9,217 bases of DNA from Hyphomicrobiaceae bacterium (GTDB lineage: Bacteria; Pseudomonadota; Alphaproteobacteria; Rhizobiales; MH13), in the NCBI GenBank assembly GCA_020442235.1, contig JAGRKQ010000033.1:6812-16028 (forward strand), read 5' to 3'. A program made the translations under genes and the position numbers. Below are positions 1 through 5,989 of this stretch, piece by piece (positions within the stretch are counted from its first letter, which is position 1; every line of letters begins with the position of its first letter). The notes beneath the pieces were generated by a model. The model saw only the letters and a list, made by a program, of their open reading frames with translations. It made no database searches and was not told where the DNA came from.

Positions 1-328
1 CTATGCCCATCAGGACCGCGAGGATGACGCCATCGTCGGCGTCAAATCGACGGCCCTTCTTTTCGGTGCATGCACGCGGCCGATCCTTGCCGGCTTCTAT
101 GGCGCCGCACTGATCCTCTTTGCCGGCGCCTTCGTTCTGGAAGAGGTCGGGACGGCGGCCTGGATCGGTCTCTGCTTCGCGGCCGGACAGCTTTACTGGC
201 AGGTCACGACGCTCGACATCGACGATGGCGAGAATTGCCTCAGGCGCTTCAAGTCGAATCGCGGCTTCGGCCTGATCCTTTGCGCCGGACTTCTCGCCGA
301 CTGGATCGGCGCTTACGCGCTTCCCTGA
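1..328 (+). CDS. ubiA: 4-hydroxybenzoate polyprenyltransferase, C-terminal part (5' end outside window)
   Basis: This is the last 108 codons of a membrane prenyltransferase that attaches the polyprenyl tail to 4-hydroxybenzoate in ubiquinone synthesis. The first complete codon is at base 2 and the TGA stop is at 326-328. The visible part opens with the second Asp-rich motif of the UbiA family (YAHQDREDDAIVGVKST, residues 1-17 of the fragment), which binds Mg-diphosphate. After it come three hydrophobic stretches consistent with the last membrane helices: around ILAGFYGAALILFAGAFVL, around AAWIGLCFAAGQLYW, and the C-terminal GLILCAGLLADWIGAYAL. The N-terminal half with the first Asp-rich motif lies left of the window. 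The stop is only two bases from the stop of the opposing DUF6101 gene. Family membership is firm. The exact aromatic substrate is inferred from the usual alphaproteobacterial role. Confidence 0.9.
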   Translation, partial: YAHQDREDDAIVGVKSTALLFGACTRPILAGFYGAALILFAGAFVLEEVGTAAWIGLCFAAGQLYWQVTTLDIDDGENCLRRFKSNRGFGLILCAGLLADWIGAYALP

Positions 329-330
329 CT

Positions 331-849
331 TCAGCGTCCGCGGGAGGACTTCACCGGCGCGCTCGTCATGCGACGGCGGGCGGCCTTCCAGCGCGACACC
401 CGCTTGCGGCTGCGACGATCCAGCGCCTCGCGCACGATGGTCTTGCCGAGCGGACGGGTGACCGCATGGGAATGGCCCAGTTCGTCGATGAAGATCAGCG
501 GCAGGCAGAGATCGCGGCCAAGACCGCGCCAGCGTGCCACCGCCTCGTCGAGCTCAATGCCGGAAACCACCGTCACCTGCGGCGCATCCTCGCCGACAAG
601 GGCGATTTCGACGAGCCCGTCGGTGCCGGGGCGCAGACGCACCGCAACGCCGCAATAGCGCCGCAGCGACACCGCCTCCAGGACCAGGACGCCGCCGATC
701 CGGCGCGTCACGGTTACCCGGTCGCGTGCCCGATCGATGCGGGCCGCAGCCGTTCCCTTCAGAGCCTCGACCGGGTTGAGGACGACGACCGGTTCGCGCG
801 CGGAACAGGTCGCGGCGCTGTTCGCCGCTCCCGGAAGGTAAGGACCCAT
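331..849 (-). CDS. DUF6101 family protein, function unknown
   Basis: A leftward gene of 172 codons plus TGA. I place the start at the ATG read from 849, because GAGAGG lies seven bases upstream and the protein then begins MGPYLPGAANSAATCS. The reading frame stays open to 1014, but that extension has an unlikely composition. The body fits my recollection of DUF6101, a soluble alphaproteobacterial family of about 170 residues: a central beta-rich part (VTVTRRIGGVLVLEAVSLRR, then GVAVRLRP), the LCLPLIFIDE strand, and a very basic C-terminal tail rich in Arg and Lys. I see no signal peptide, membrane segment or catalytic motif. The basic tail could bind nucleic acid or acidic lipid head groups, but that is a guess. 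It is transcribed away from the cysQ-like operon and towards ubiA. It is more likely a real gene than an antisense artefact because both its RBS and its position next to ubiA fit. Confidence 0.72.
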   Translation of the reverse strand: MGPYLPGAANSAATCSAREPVVVLNPVEALKGTAAARIDRARDRVTVTRRIGGVLVLEAVSLRRYCGVAVRLRPGTDGLVEIALVGEDAPQVTVVSGIELDEAVARWRGLGRDLCLPLIFIDELGHSHAVTRPLGKTIVREALDRRSRKRVSRWKAARRRMTSAPVKSSRGR

Positions 850-856
850 GATGTCG

Positions 857-862
857 CCTCTC
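857..862 (-). promoter_or_regulatory. Ribosome binding site of the DUF6101 gene
   Basis: On the minus strand this reads GAGAGG, followed by seven bases (CGACATC) and the ATG at 849-847. It is the main reason for choosing this start over ones further upstream. Confidence 0.6.
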
Positions 863-928
863 GATTCTCCCCAGAGCGCGGACTTCGCCGTCGTCTTCTG
901 GCCTTTGCATGAAGAATAGCGACACCGG

Positions 929-953
929 CTTTTCCCCCGCTTAAGGGGAAAGG
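929..953. repeat. Inverted repeat that would mask a Shine-Dalgarno sequence
   Basis: The arms TTTCCCC (931-937) and GGGGAAA (945-951) are perfectly complementary across a seven-base loop (CGCTTAA). In RNA they extend by one G-U and one C-G pair, to 929 and 953. On the plus strand the right arm contains the purine-rich GGGGAAAGG that sits six bases before the ATG at 960, so a folded leader would hide that site. As DNA it could equally be a repressor operator. It is not a normal terminator: the plus strand has A residues, not T, after the stem. Confidence 0.45.
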
Positions 954-959
954 TAAAAA

Positions 960-977
960 ATGCCTGTTTTCCCATGA
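960..977 (+). other. Possible leader micro-ORF (MPVFP) before the cysQ-like gene
   Basis: Five codons plus stop: ATG at 960-962 and TGA at 975-977. GGGGAAAGG lies six bases upstream. The stop overlaps another ATG at 974-976 (ATGA). That second ATG opens an uninterrupted frame into the cysQ-like protein and would add 31 residues to its N-terminus. The arrangement looks like a coupled leader, but a five-codon ORF can arise by chance and there is no independent evidence that it is translated. Confidence 0.2.
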
Positions 978-1066
978 GGTTATCAATTGATGACCGGACA
1001 CCGGCACTGGTCACGCTTCGTCAATCAGGCTTGACAAGATGGCGGCCATGGCGCGTTCACAGGACC

Positions 1067-1921
1067 ATGCACACGCACCTCGACGATCTCGATCTGATCC
1101 GTGGCGCCGCCGCCGAGGCCGGGGCCATTGCGCTCGGATATTTCGGCAAAAGCGTCGAAACCCGGCTGAAGAACGGCACCTCGCCGGTCACCGAGGCCGA
1201 TTTTGCCGTCGACCGTTTCCTGAAAGATGCCCTGCTCGCCGCCCGGCCTGACTATGGCTGGCTGTCGGAGGAAAGCGAGGACGATCCGGCGCGGCTCAGC
1301 GCCGGACGGCTGTTCGTCGTCGACCCGATCGACGGAACGCGCGGCTTCATCGAAGGGCTCGACGTGTGGACTGTGTCGGTCGCGGTGGTCGAAAACGACC
1401 GGCCCGTCGCGGCGGTTCTGTTCAATCCGGTGCGCGCGGAAATGTTTTCGGCAACGGCCGGCGGCGGCGCGTCGATGGACGGCATGGCGCTTTCGGTCGC
1501 CGCCGACCGGGCCGGCCTCACCGACATCGCCACCAACTGGCGGCACAGGAAACGGGTCGAGCGGCTTTCCGGCTTTCGCCACCGCCCGGCGCTGGCTTCG
1601 CTTGCCTATCAGATAGGCAGTGTCGCGAATGGCCGGTTTCACGGGGTTTCCGTCAGTGTTGGCGCGCATGACTGGGACCTTGCAGCCGCCGATCTTTTGG
1701 TGCACGAAGCGGGCGGCATCGTATGCGACCTTGATGGTCGCAAGCCTTCCTACAACCGCCCGTCACCACGCCACGATGTGCTTCTTGCCGGCGAGGCCAG
1801 ACGGGTCCAGCGCTTGCGCGCCGCTTTTGCCGCTCATCCGGAGGCCGTTCCGGGGCCGGGCAGGACGGGCGCAGGACAGCGCACTGACGACGCGCCAAGG
1901 AGTGAAACGGACACGCCATGA
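1067..1921 (+). CDS. Inositol monophosphatase / CysQ-family phosphatase
   Basis: A 284-residue cytosolic Mg-dependent phosphatase of the inositol-monophosphatase superfamily. The three metal and catalytic signatures are all present: WLSEES with the acidic pair near residues 68-69, DPIDGTRGF with Asp86 and Asp89, and HDWDLAAADL with Asp204. Likely substrates are 3'-phosphoadenosine 5'-phosphate (CysQ activity) or inositol-1-phosphate; the sequence does not decide between them. I chose the ATG at 1067 because the protein then starts with the usual short lead into DLDLIRGAAAEAGAIALGYF. AGGA sits only two bases before it, so initiation signals are weak, and an in-frame ATG at 974 is a possible alternative. 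The last 30 residues or so (after AAFAAHPE) are a Pro/Gly/Asp-rich tail that is probably disordered. It is the first gene of the operon, and its TGA overlaps the DUF4170 ATG (ATGA at 1918-1921). Confidence 0.85.
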   Translation: MHTHLDDLDLIRGAAAEAGAIALGYFGKSVETRLKNGTSPVTEADFAVDRFLKDALLAARPDYGWLSEESEDDPARLSAGRLFVVDPIDGTRGFIEGLDVWTVSVAVVENDRPVAAVLFNPVRAEMFSATAGGGASMDGMALSVAADRAGLTDIATNWRHRKRVERLSGFRHRPALASLAYQIGSVANGRFHGVSVSVGAHDWDLAAADLLVHEAGGIVCDLDGRKPSYNRPSPRHDVLLAGEARRVQRLRAAFAAHPEAVPGPGRTGAGQRTDDAPRSETDTP

Positions 1922-2154
1922 CCGACAAGCAACTTCTGCATCTCGTTTTCGGCGGGGAACTGGAAGAGGTCGAAGGCCTGACCTTCAAGGATCTGGACAA
2001 GCTCGACATCGTCGGCATCTATCCGAACTACGCCAAGGCGCATGATGCGTGGAAGGCGAAGGCCCAGTCGACGGTCGACAATGCCGAAATGCGCTACTTC
2101 ATCGTGCACATGCATCGGCTGCTGGACCCCGATACCGACACCGGCGCGGCCTGA
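1918..2154 (+). CDS. DUF4170 family small protein
   Basis: A 78-residue soluble protein that I recognise as the DUF4170 family, small alphaproteobacterial proteins of this length. Recognisable stretches are MTDKQLLHLVFGGELEEVEG at the N-terminus, the KLDIVGIYPNYAKAHDAWKA middle, and the NAEMRYFIVHMHRLLDPD end. The pattern suggests a compact alpha/beta fold. I see no membrane segment, Cys pair or catalytic motif. The ATG at 1918-1920 overlaps the stop of the preceding phosphatase gene. AAGGAG at 1897-1902 is rather far upstream (15 bases), so translation probably depends on coupling. No function is established as far as I know. Its fixed place between the phosphatase and the acyltransferase/Kdo/lipid A genes hints at a role in envelope lipid synthesis, but that rests on context alone. 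Confidence 0.85.
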   Translation: MTDKQLLHLVFGGELEEVEGLTFKDLDKLDIVGIYPNYAKAHDAWKAKAQSTVDNAEMRYFIVHMHRLLDPDTDTGAA

Positions 2155-2166
2155 GCGCCCGCCACC

Positions 2167-2874
2167 GTGGCATCCTTCGGCAGAAAGCTGGCGCGTTCAC
2201 CGGCCGTCCAACGGACTGCCGGGAAGCTGCTTGCCGGCTATCTGAAATTCGTCAACGCCACGGCGCGCCGGCATGTCGAGCCTTCCGGCAACCTGCTTGA
2301 GCTTTATGCCGCGCACCTGCCGGCGATTGCGGTCTTCTGGCACGGCCGGCACTTCATGACGCCTTTTGCCTGCCCGCGCGAGCTGACGGTGCACACGCTC
2401 GTCTCGCGCCATGGCGACGGCACGATCAATGCGGTGGCCGTCCAGAGCCTCGGCTTCGTGCCGATCCGCGGCGCCGGCGACCGCAAGGGCAACCCGGCCG
2501 GTAAGGGCGGAGCCTACGGGTTCCTGGCGCTGCTCAGGGTTCTGCGGGATGGCGGTTCGGTCGGCGCGACGGGCGATGTGCCGAAGGTGGCGCGGGTCTT
2601 TTCCGAGGGGCTTGTGAAGCTCGCGCAGAAATCCGGCCAGCCCATCGTCCCCATCGCCTATGTGACGAAACGGCGGATCACCCTTTCCAGCTGGGATCGG
2701 GCGGAAATCCCGCTGCCCTTCTCGCGCGCCGGGGTTGTGCTCGGCGAGCCGATCTATGTCGCGGACGGTCTTGACGCTGAAGCGCTGGAAACGGCCCGGC
2801 TTGCCTGCGAAACCGCGCTCAACGCCGCCAATGACCGCGCCGTCATGCTGGCGGAAGGCGGCGCCCGTGTCTGA
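2167..2874 (+). CDS. DUF374 lysophospholipid acyltransferase-like protein
   Basis: A 235-residue protein of the DUF374 group within the LPLAT superfamily, whose members are thought to move acyl chains onto lipid acceptors at the inner membrane. Seen in order: a basic amphipathic N-terminus (residues 1-35), a hydrophobic strand ending in FWHGRHFM (57-64), SRHGDGTINA (80-89), the glycine-rich RGAGDRKGNPAGKGGA (101-116), and GATGDVPKVARV (133-144) followed by VPIAYVTKR. These correspond to the blocks of the family around the active site; the canonical HxxxxD motif is not obvious. The start is a GTG at 2167, 12 bases after the DUF4170 stop, with no clear Shine-Dalgarno sequence, so it probably depends on reinitiation. 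The end overlaps the waaA start by eight bases. The acceptor is unknown. Proximity to waaA and lpxK makes lipid A or a phospholipid plausible. Confidence 0.85.
   Translation: MASFGRKLARSPAVQRTAGKLLAGYLKFVNATARRHVEPSGNLLELYAAHLPAIAVFWHGRHFMTPFACPRELTVHTLVSRHGDGTINAVAVQSLGFVPIRGAGDRKGNPAGKGGAYGFLALLRVLRDGGSVGATGDVPKVARVFSEGLVKLAQKSGQPIVPIAYVTKRRITLSSWDRAEIPLPFSRAGVVLGEPIYVADGLDAEALETARLACETALNAANDRAVMLAEGGARV
2853..2858 (+). promoter_or_regulatory. Ribosome binding site of waaA
   Basis: GGAAGG inside the end of the acyltransferase gene, eight bases before a GTG at 2867. It supports the GTG as the waaA start instead of any upstream ATG in the same frame. Confidence 0.65.
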
Positions 2875-4180
2875 CCGCCTCGCCCGCCTTGCGCTCGCCG
2901 GATATCGCGGCGTCGGGCGGATCGCCGCACCGCTGGCCGGGCTGTTCCTGCGCATCCGCGCCCGGCGCGGCAAGGAAGACCTGAAGCGCCGCGGCGAGCG
3001 CTACGGCAAGGCCGGTGTTGCCCGGCCGAGCGGCCCGATGGTCTGGGTTCATGCCGCCAGCGTCGGCGAAACGCTGGCCGTGCTGCCGCTGATCGAGCAG
3101 ATCACCGCCGCCGGCCCGAATGTGGTGCTGACGACCGGCACGGTGACATCCGCTCAGCTTGCCGCCAAGCGCATCGGCGCGCGCGCCATCCATCAATTCG
3201 TGCCGATCGACCTTGTCCCCTTCGTGCGCCGCTTCCTCAATCACTGGCGGCCGGATCTGGCGATCTTCGTGGAATCGGAAATCTGGCCGGTGACGCTGGA
3301 CGAGTTGGCCGTGCGGCGCATCCCGCATGTGCTGGTCAATGCGCGCATGTCGGAGCGCTCCTACCGGCGCTGGCGCAAGGCCCCGGCGCTGATCGAGGCG
3401 ATGCTCGGCCGCGTCACGCTTTGCCTTGCGCAGACGGTCGACGATGGCGAACGCTATCGCGCGCTCGGCGCACCGCGCGTCAAGGTGACGGGCAATCTGA
3501 AATTCGACACCCCGCCGCCGGCAGCGCGCGAGGAGGATGTGCGCGAATTTCTCGGCCGCATCGGCACCCGCCCCGTCTGGCTGGCGGCCAGCACGCATGA
3601 AGGCGAGGAAGCGCTGGTGGTGCGTGCGCACCGCTCGCTGCGCAATCACCTGCCGGAGCTTTTGACCATCATTGCCCCGCGCCATCCCGACCGGGGTGCC
3701 TCGGTCGTGGAGATGTCGCGCCGGGCCGGGCTGGTGACCGCCCAGCGCTCGCTCGGCGAGCCGCTCGACCCCGGCGTGCAGGTCTATGTCGCCGACACGA
3801 TCGGCGAACTGGGGCTGTTCTACCGCAGCGTTCCCGTCACGCTGATCGGCGGCTCCATGGTGGCGCATGGCGGCCAGAACCCCATCGAAGCGGCGCGGCT
3901 CGACACCACCGTCATTCACGGCCCGCATGTGCACAATTTCCCCGAGATCTACGGCGCCATCGACAGCGCCGGCGGGGCGTTCACCGTCGACAATACCGAG
4001 GCGCTGGCGCGCACCGTCGGCGGGCTGCTTCTGAAACCGGAAGCGGCGCGGGCGCGCTGCGATGCCGCAAGGCGGGCGCTGCGTGAATTCGAAGGCGCGC
4101 TGGAAGCGACGACCGAAGCCATCCACCCGCTGCTGCATGCCTTCGCCGTTTCGGTGGAGTTGCAGGAGGCGCGCGAGTGA
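2867..4180 (+). CDS. waaA: 3-deoxy-D-manno-octulosonic acid (Kdo) transferase
   Basis: A 437-residue GT30 glycosyltransferase that transfers Kdo from CMP-Kdo to the lipid A precursor on the cytoplasmic face of the inner membrane, starting the LPS core. The N-terminal hydrophobic segment (about residues 8-30) anchors it and is followed by a basic stretch. Next comes the conserved VHAASVGE block (61-68), whose Glu68 matches the catalytic base of the family, then TTGTVTSAQ (89-97), FVESEIWP (134-141), VNARMSERSYRRW (157-169) and VTGNLKFD (207-214). The C-terminal GT-B half shows ASTHEGEE (241-248), APRHPDR (270-276) and the CMP-Kdo-binding region GGSMVAHGGQNPIEAARL (328-345) with HGPHVHNF (351-358). 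The length is normal. I chose the GTG start for its RBS and eight-base overlap with the previous gene. Whether it adds one or two Kdo residues cannot be read from the sequence. Confidence 0.96.
   Translation: MSDRLARLALAGYRGVGRIAAPLAGLFLRIRARRGKEDLKRRGERYGKAGVARPSGPMVWVHAASVGETLAVLPLIEQITAAGPNVVLTTGTVTSAQLAAKRIGARAIHQFVPIDLVPFVRRFLNHWRPDLAIFVESEIWPVTLDELAVRRIPHVLVNARMSERSYRRWRKAPALIEAMLGRVTLCLAQTVDDGERYRALGAPRVKVTGNLKFDTPPPAAREEDVREFLGRIGTRPVWLAASTHEGEEALVVRAHRSLRNHLPELLTIIAPRHPDRGASVVEMSRRAGLVTAQRSLGEPLDPGVQVYVADTIGELGLFYRSVPVTLIGGSMVAHGGQNPIEAARLDTTVIHGPHVHNFPEIYGAIDSAGGAFTVDNTEALARTVGGLLLKPEAARARCDAARRALREFEGALEATTEAIHPLLHAFAVSVELQEARE
4164..4169 (+). promoter_or_regulatory. Ribosome binding site of lpxK
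   Basis: A full AGGAGG at the end of waaA, seven bases before the GTG at 4177. It is the best Shine-Dalgarno match I noticed in the window and it fixes the non-ATG start of lpxK. Confidence 0.75.
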
Positions 4181-5214
4181 GGGCGCCGTCGCACTTCTTT
4201 CCCGACCCGAGCCCGAGCCTCTTCGACGCATTGGCTACGGTGGCGCTCTCCCCGCTTGGCCTTGCTTACGGCCTTGTCGCTTCTCGCCGGCTGAAGAGCG
4301 AAGGCGCGAAAGCCCCCGTTCCGGTGATCTGCGTCGGCAACCCGGTCGCGGGCGGTGCCGGCAAGACGCCGACGGCGCTGGCGCTCGCCCGGATGCTGCG
4401 CGAAGCAGGCGCACGACCGGTCTTCCTCTCCCGCGGCTATGGCGGCGCGATCACCCGGCCCCATCACGTCGATCCGGCGCATGACAGCGCCTTCGATGTC
4501 GGCGACGAGGCGCTGCTGCTCGCCCGTTCCGGCCCGAGCGTCATTGCCGCAGACCGGGTCGCCGGCGCAGCGCTGGCGGCCGAATATGGCGATGTCATCG
4601 TCATGGATGACGGTTTCCAGAACCCGTCGCTGCAAAAGGATCTGTCGTTGCTGGTGATCGACCGCCTGCAGGGCCTCGGCAACGGACTGCCGCTGCCCGC
4701 CGGTCCGATGCGGGCGTTCCTATCGCCGCAGATGGCGCGGGCCGATGCCGTCATCCTCATCGGCGAATCCGGCACGCCCAACCGCGCCAGCCCGGCGGTG
4801 CGCGAGGCGGCGCGGCGGGCAAAGCCGGTGTTCTCGGCCCGCTTTACCGCCCCCCTGCCCGAGCGCTGCCTGTCGCGCCCGCTGATTGCCTTCACCGGCA
4901 TCGGACGGCCGCAGAAATTTCTCGAAACCGTGACCTCGGGTGGTGGAACCGTTGTCGGCTTCCGGCCCTTCGGCGATCATCACGTCTATATGGCAGGGGA
5001 CGCGGAGCGGCTGATGGCCGAAGCCGAGCGTGAGAACGCGCTTCTGGTGACGACGGAAAAGGATGCCGTCAAGCTTGCCGGCCACCCGAAGCTCGACGAG
5101 CTTGCGGCAAGGGTGATCGTCGTGCCGGGGCAGCTGAGCTTTGAAGACGAGGCCGGGCTGATGAGCCGGCTGATCGCGCCGCTCGCCCGCAAGGCGCGCG
5201 CTTCTCACTCTTGA
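4177..5214 (+). CDS. lpxK: Tetraacyldisaccharide 4'-kinase (lipid A 4'-kinase)
   Basis: A 345-residue inner-membrane-associated kinase that phosphorylates the 4' position of the lipid A disaccharide with ATP, giving lipid IVA. The N-terminal hydrophobic region (about 18-35) is the membrane anchor. Family motifs appear in order: the Walker A loop GNPVAGGAGKTPT (54-66), FLSRGYGG (83-90), VGDEALLLA (108-116), DDGFQN with the catalytic Asp (144-149), LPAGPMRAFL (173-182), FTGIGRPQKF (239-248), FGDHHVY (265-271) and TTEKDAVKL (292-300). The start is a GTG sharing bases with the waaA stop (GTGA, 4177-4180), preceded by an ideal RBS. The length matches the family. LpxK acts just before WaaA in the pathway, so the two genes lie in the reverse of biochemical order. 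It is the last gene of the rightward operon, and the opposing DUF2093 gene ends 15 bases later. Confidence 0.96.
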   Translation: MRAPSHFFPDPSPSLFDALATVALSPLGLAYGLVASRRLKSEGAKAPVPVICVGNPVAGGAGKTPTALALARMLREAGARPVFLSRGYGGAITRPHHVDPAHDSAFDVGDEALLLARSGPSVIAADRVAGAALAAEYGDVIVMDDGFQNPSLQKDLSLLVIDRLQGLGNGLPLPAGPMRAFLSPQMARADAVILIGESGTPNRASPAVREAARRAKPVFSARFTAPLPERCLSRPLIAFTGIGRPQKFLETVTSGGGTVVGFRPFGDHHVYMAGDAERLMAEAERENALLVTTEKDAVKLAGHPKLDELAARVIVVPGQLSFEDEAGLMSRLIAPLARKARASHS

Positions 5215-5229
5215 ACGAAACGGCGCGCC

Positions 5230-5454
5230 CTAGCCGCGATAGACCGAGCCACTGCGCAATTCGGCCTGCATGGAGGATTCGGCGTCGGCATAGGCCTCCT
5301 GCCGCTCGACGCTCCAGTATTTGAGGTCTTCCAGCGCGATCGGCCGGCCGGTCACGGCACAGGTCACGAAGGTGCCCTTGGTCACGATGTCGAACTCGCC
5401 ATCGCCATAGCGAAGGACGGCTTCGGTGTCGCGGTTGGGAAAGGGCATGTCCAC
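5230..5454 (-). CDS. DUF2093 family small protein
   Basis: A leftward gene for a protein of 72 or 74 residues that I recognise as DUF2093, a small alphaproteobacterial family. The signature lies in AVLRYGDGEFDIVTKGTFV and CAVTGRPIALEDLKYWSVERQEAYADA. It is soluble and beta-rich at the N-terminus, with one conserved-looking Cys (residue 30 counted from the inner ATG) in TCAVTG. Two starts are possible: GTG at 5454, which has AGGA eight bases upstream, or ATG at 5448, which is 14 bases from AGGA. I give the GTG because of the spacing. The stop is TAG. The gene follows tadA after a gap of 40 bases and is probably co-transcribed with it. The function is unknown; nothing in the sequence shows an active site. 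Confidence 0.85.
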   Translation of the reverse strand: MDMPFPNRDTEAVLRYGDGEFDIVTKGTFVTCAVTGRPIALEDLKYWSVERQEAYADAESSMQAELRSGSVYRG

Positions 5455-5460
5455 GGGGCG

Positions 5461-5466
5461 TTTCCT
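5461..5466 (-). promoter_or_regulatory. Ribosome binding site of the DUF2093 gene
   Basis: On the minus strand this reads AGGAAA in the short tadA-DUF2093 gap. The spacing favours the GTG at 5454 over the ATG at 5448. Confidence 0.55.
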
Positions 5467-5494
5467 GTCGTGCTTGGGTGTTCGCTTCGTCCTA

Positions 5495-5989
5495 TCACGA
5501 GCGGCGGGCCTGAAAAAACCCGCGAAGCATCGCTGCGGCGTCCTCTTCGGCCAGACCGCCATAGACTTCCGGGCGATGATGGCAGGTTTCGGCGGCAAAG
5601 AACCGGGGACCGTGATCGACCGCCCCCATCTTCTCATCGCCGGCACCGTAGTAAAGGCGGCGAATGCGCGCATGGCTGATGGCGCCGGCACACATCGCGC
5701 AGGGCTCCAGCGTGACGAACAGATCGGCGCCGGAAAGGCGCTCCTGGTCCAGTTGCTTGGCCGCGGCGCGCAGAGCCACGATTTCGGCATGGGCCGTCGG
5801 GTCGTTGTCGCGGCGCGTGCGATTGTTGCCCGTGGCGACGATGACACCGTCCAGCACCACGACGGCGCCGACCGGCACTTCGCCGGCCTCCATCGCCCGT
5901 TGCGCTTCTTCCAGTGCCCGGTCCATATAGCCCGACACATCGGGGCGGCGCGGTTCGTTCGCCGCTGAAGGAAGGGTGCTCTCAGGCAT
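5495..5989 (-). CDS. tadA: tRNA-specific adenosine deaminase (tRNA-Arg A34 to inosine)
   Basis: A 164-residue zinc deaminase that converts A34 of tRNA-Arg(ACG) to inosine, allowing one tRNA to read CGU, CGC and CGA. The two zinc motifs are intact: HAE (67-69, His as ligand and Glu as proton shuttle) within DPTAHAEIVALR, and PCAMC (96-100, Cys97 and Cys100 as ligands) within LEPCAMCAGAISHARI. Other family blocks are EVPVGAVVVLDG (37-48), RRLYYGAGDEKMGAVDHG (110-127) and TCHHRPEVYGG (135-145). I place the start at the ATG read from 5989, with GGAG 11 bases upstream. A second ATG at 5926 would remove 21 residues, including the SGY that precedes the first helix, so it is less likely. The start codon overlaps the start codon of the divergent rluB-like gene by two bases. 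DUF2093 lies directly downstream. Confidence 0.95.
   Translation of the reverse strand: MPESTLPSAANEPRRPDVSGYMDRALEEAQRAMEAGEVPVGAVVVLDGVIVATGNNRTRRDNDPTAHAEIVALRAAAKQLDQERLSGADLFVTLEPCAMCAGAISHARIRRLYYGAGDEKMGAVDHGPRFFAAETCHHRPEVYGGLAEEDAAAMLRGFFQARRS

Larger units (their letters stand above)
850..1066. promoter_or_regulatory. Divergent intergenic region between DUF6101 and the cysQ-like gene
   Basis: These 217 bases must hold the promoters for both the leftward DUF6101 gene and the rightward five-gene operon. The middle (about 925-1000) is clearly more AT-rich than the flanking genes. It contains an inverted repeat at 929-953, a poly-A run at 955-960, and a six-codon micro-ORF with its own Shine-Dalgarno sequence at 960-977. 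A TTGACA hexamer at 1031-1036 resembles a -35 element, but I find no convincing -10 at the proper spacing. No promoter is called with certainty. Confidence 0.5.

Noticed and set aside
70..912. Plus-strand 280-codon open frame across ubiA and DUF6101
   Set aside because: Out of frame with ubiA and antisense to DUF6101. The Arg-rich composition is typical of GC-bias artefacts.
1031..1059. TTGACA at 1031 as a -35 box for the operon
   Set aside because: The bases at the expected -10 distance (around 1054-1059) do not resemble a -10 element, and transcription would begin almost at the chosen start codon.
1025..1705. Minus-strand 226-codon open frame opposite the cysQ-like gene
   Set aside because: Antisense shadow; the plus-strand protein carries intact metal-binding motifs throughout the same interval.
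2843..4231. A 462-codon open frame on the minus strand opposite waaA
   Set aside because: The plus strand encodes a complete WaaA with all family motifs. The antisense frame is open only because GC-rich codon bias removes stops, and its Arg/His/Gly-rich translation matches no family I know.
5193..5229. Possible terminator stem GGCGCG/CGCGCC around the lpxK-DUF2093 junction
   Set aside because: The loop would be about 25 bases and no T-tract follows on either strand. The right arm is simply a GGCGCGCC palindrome.
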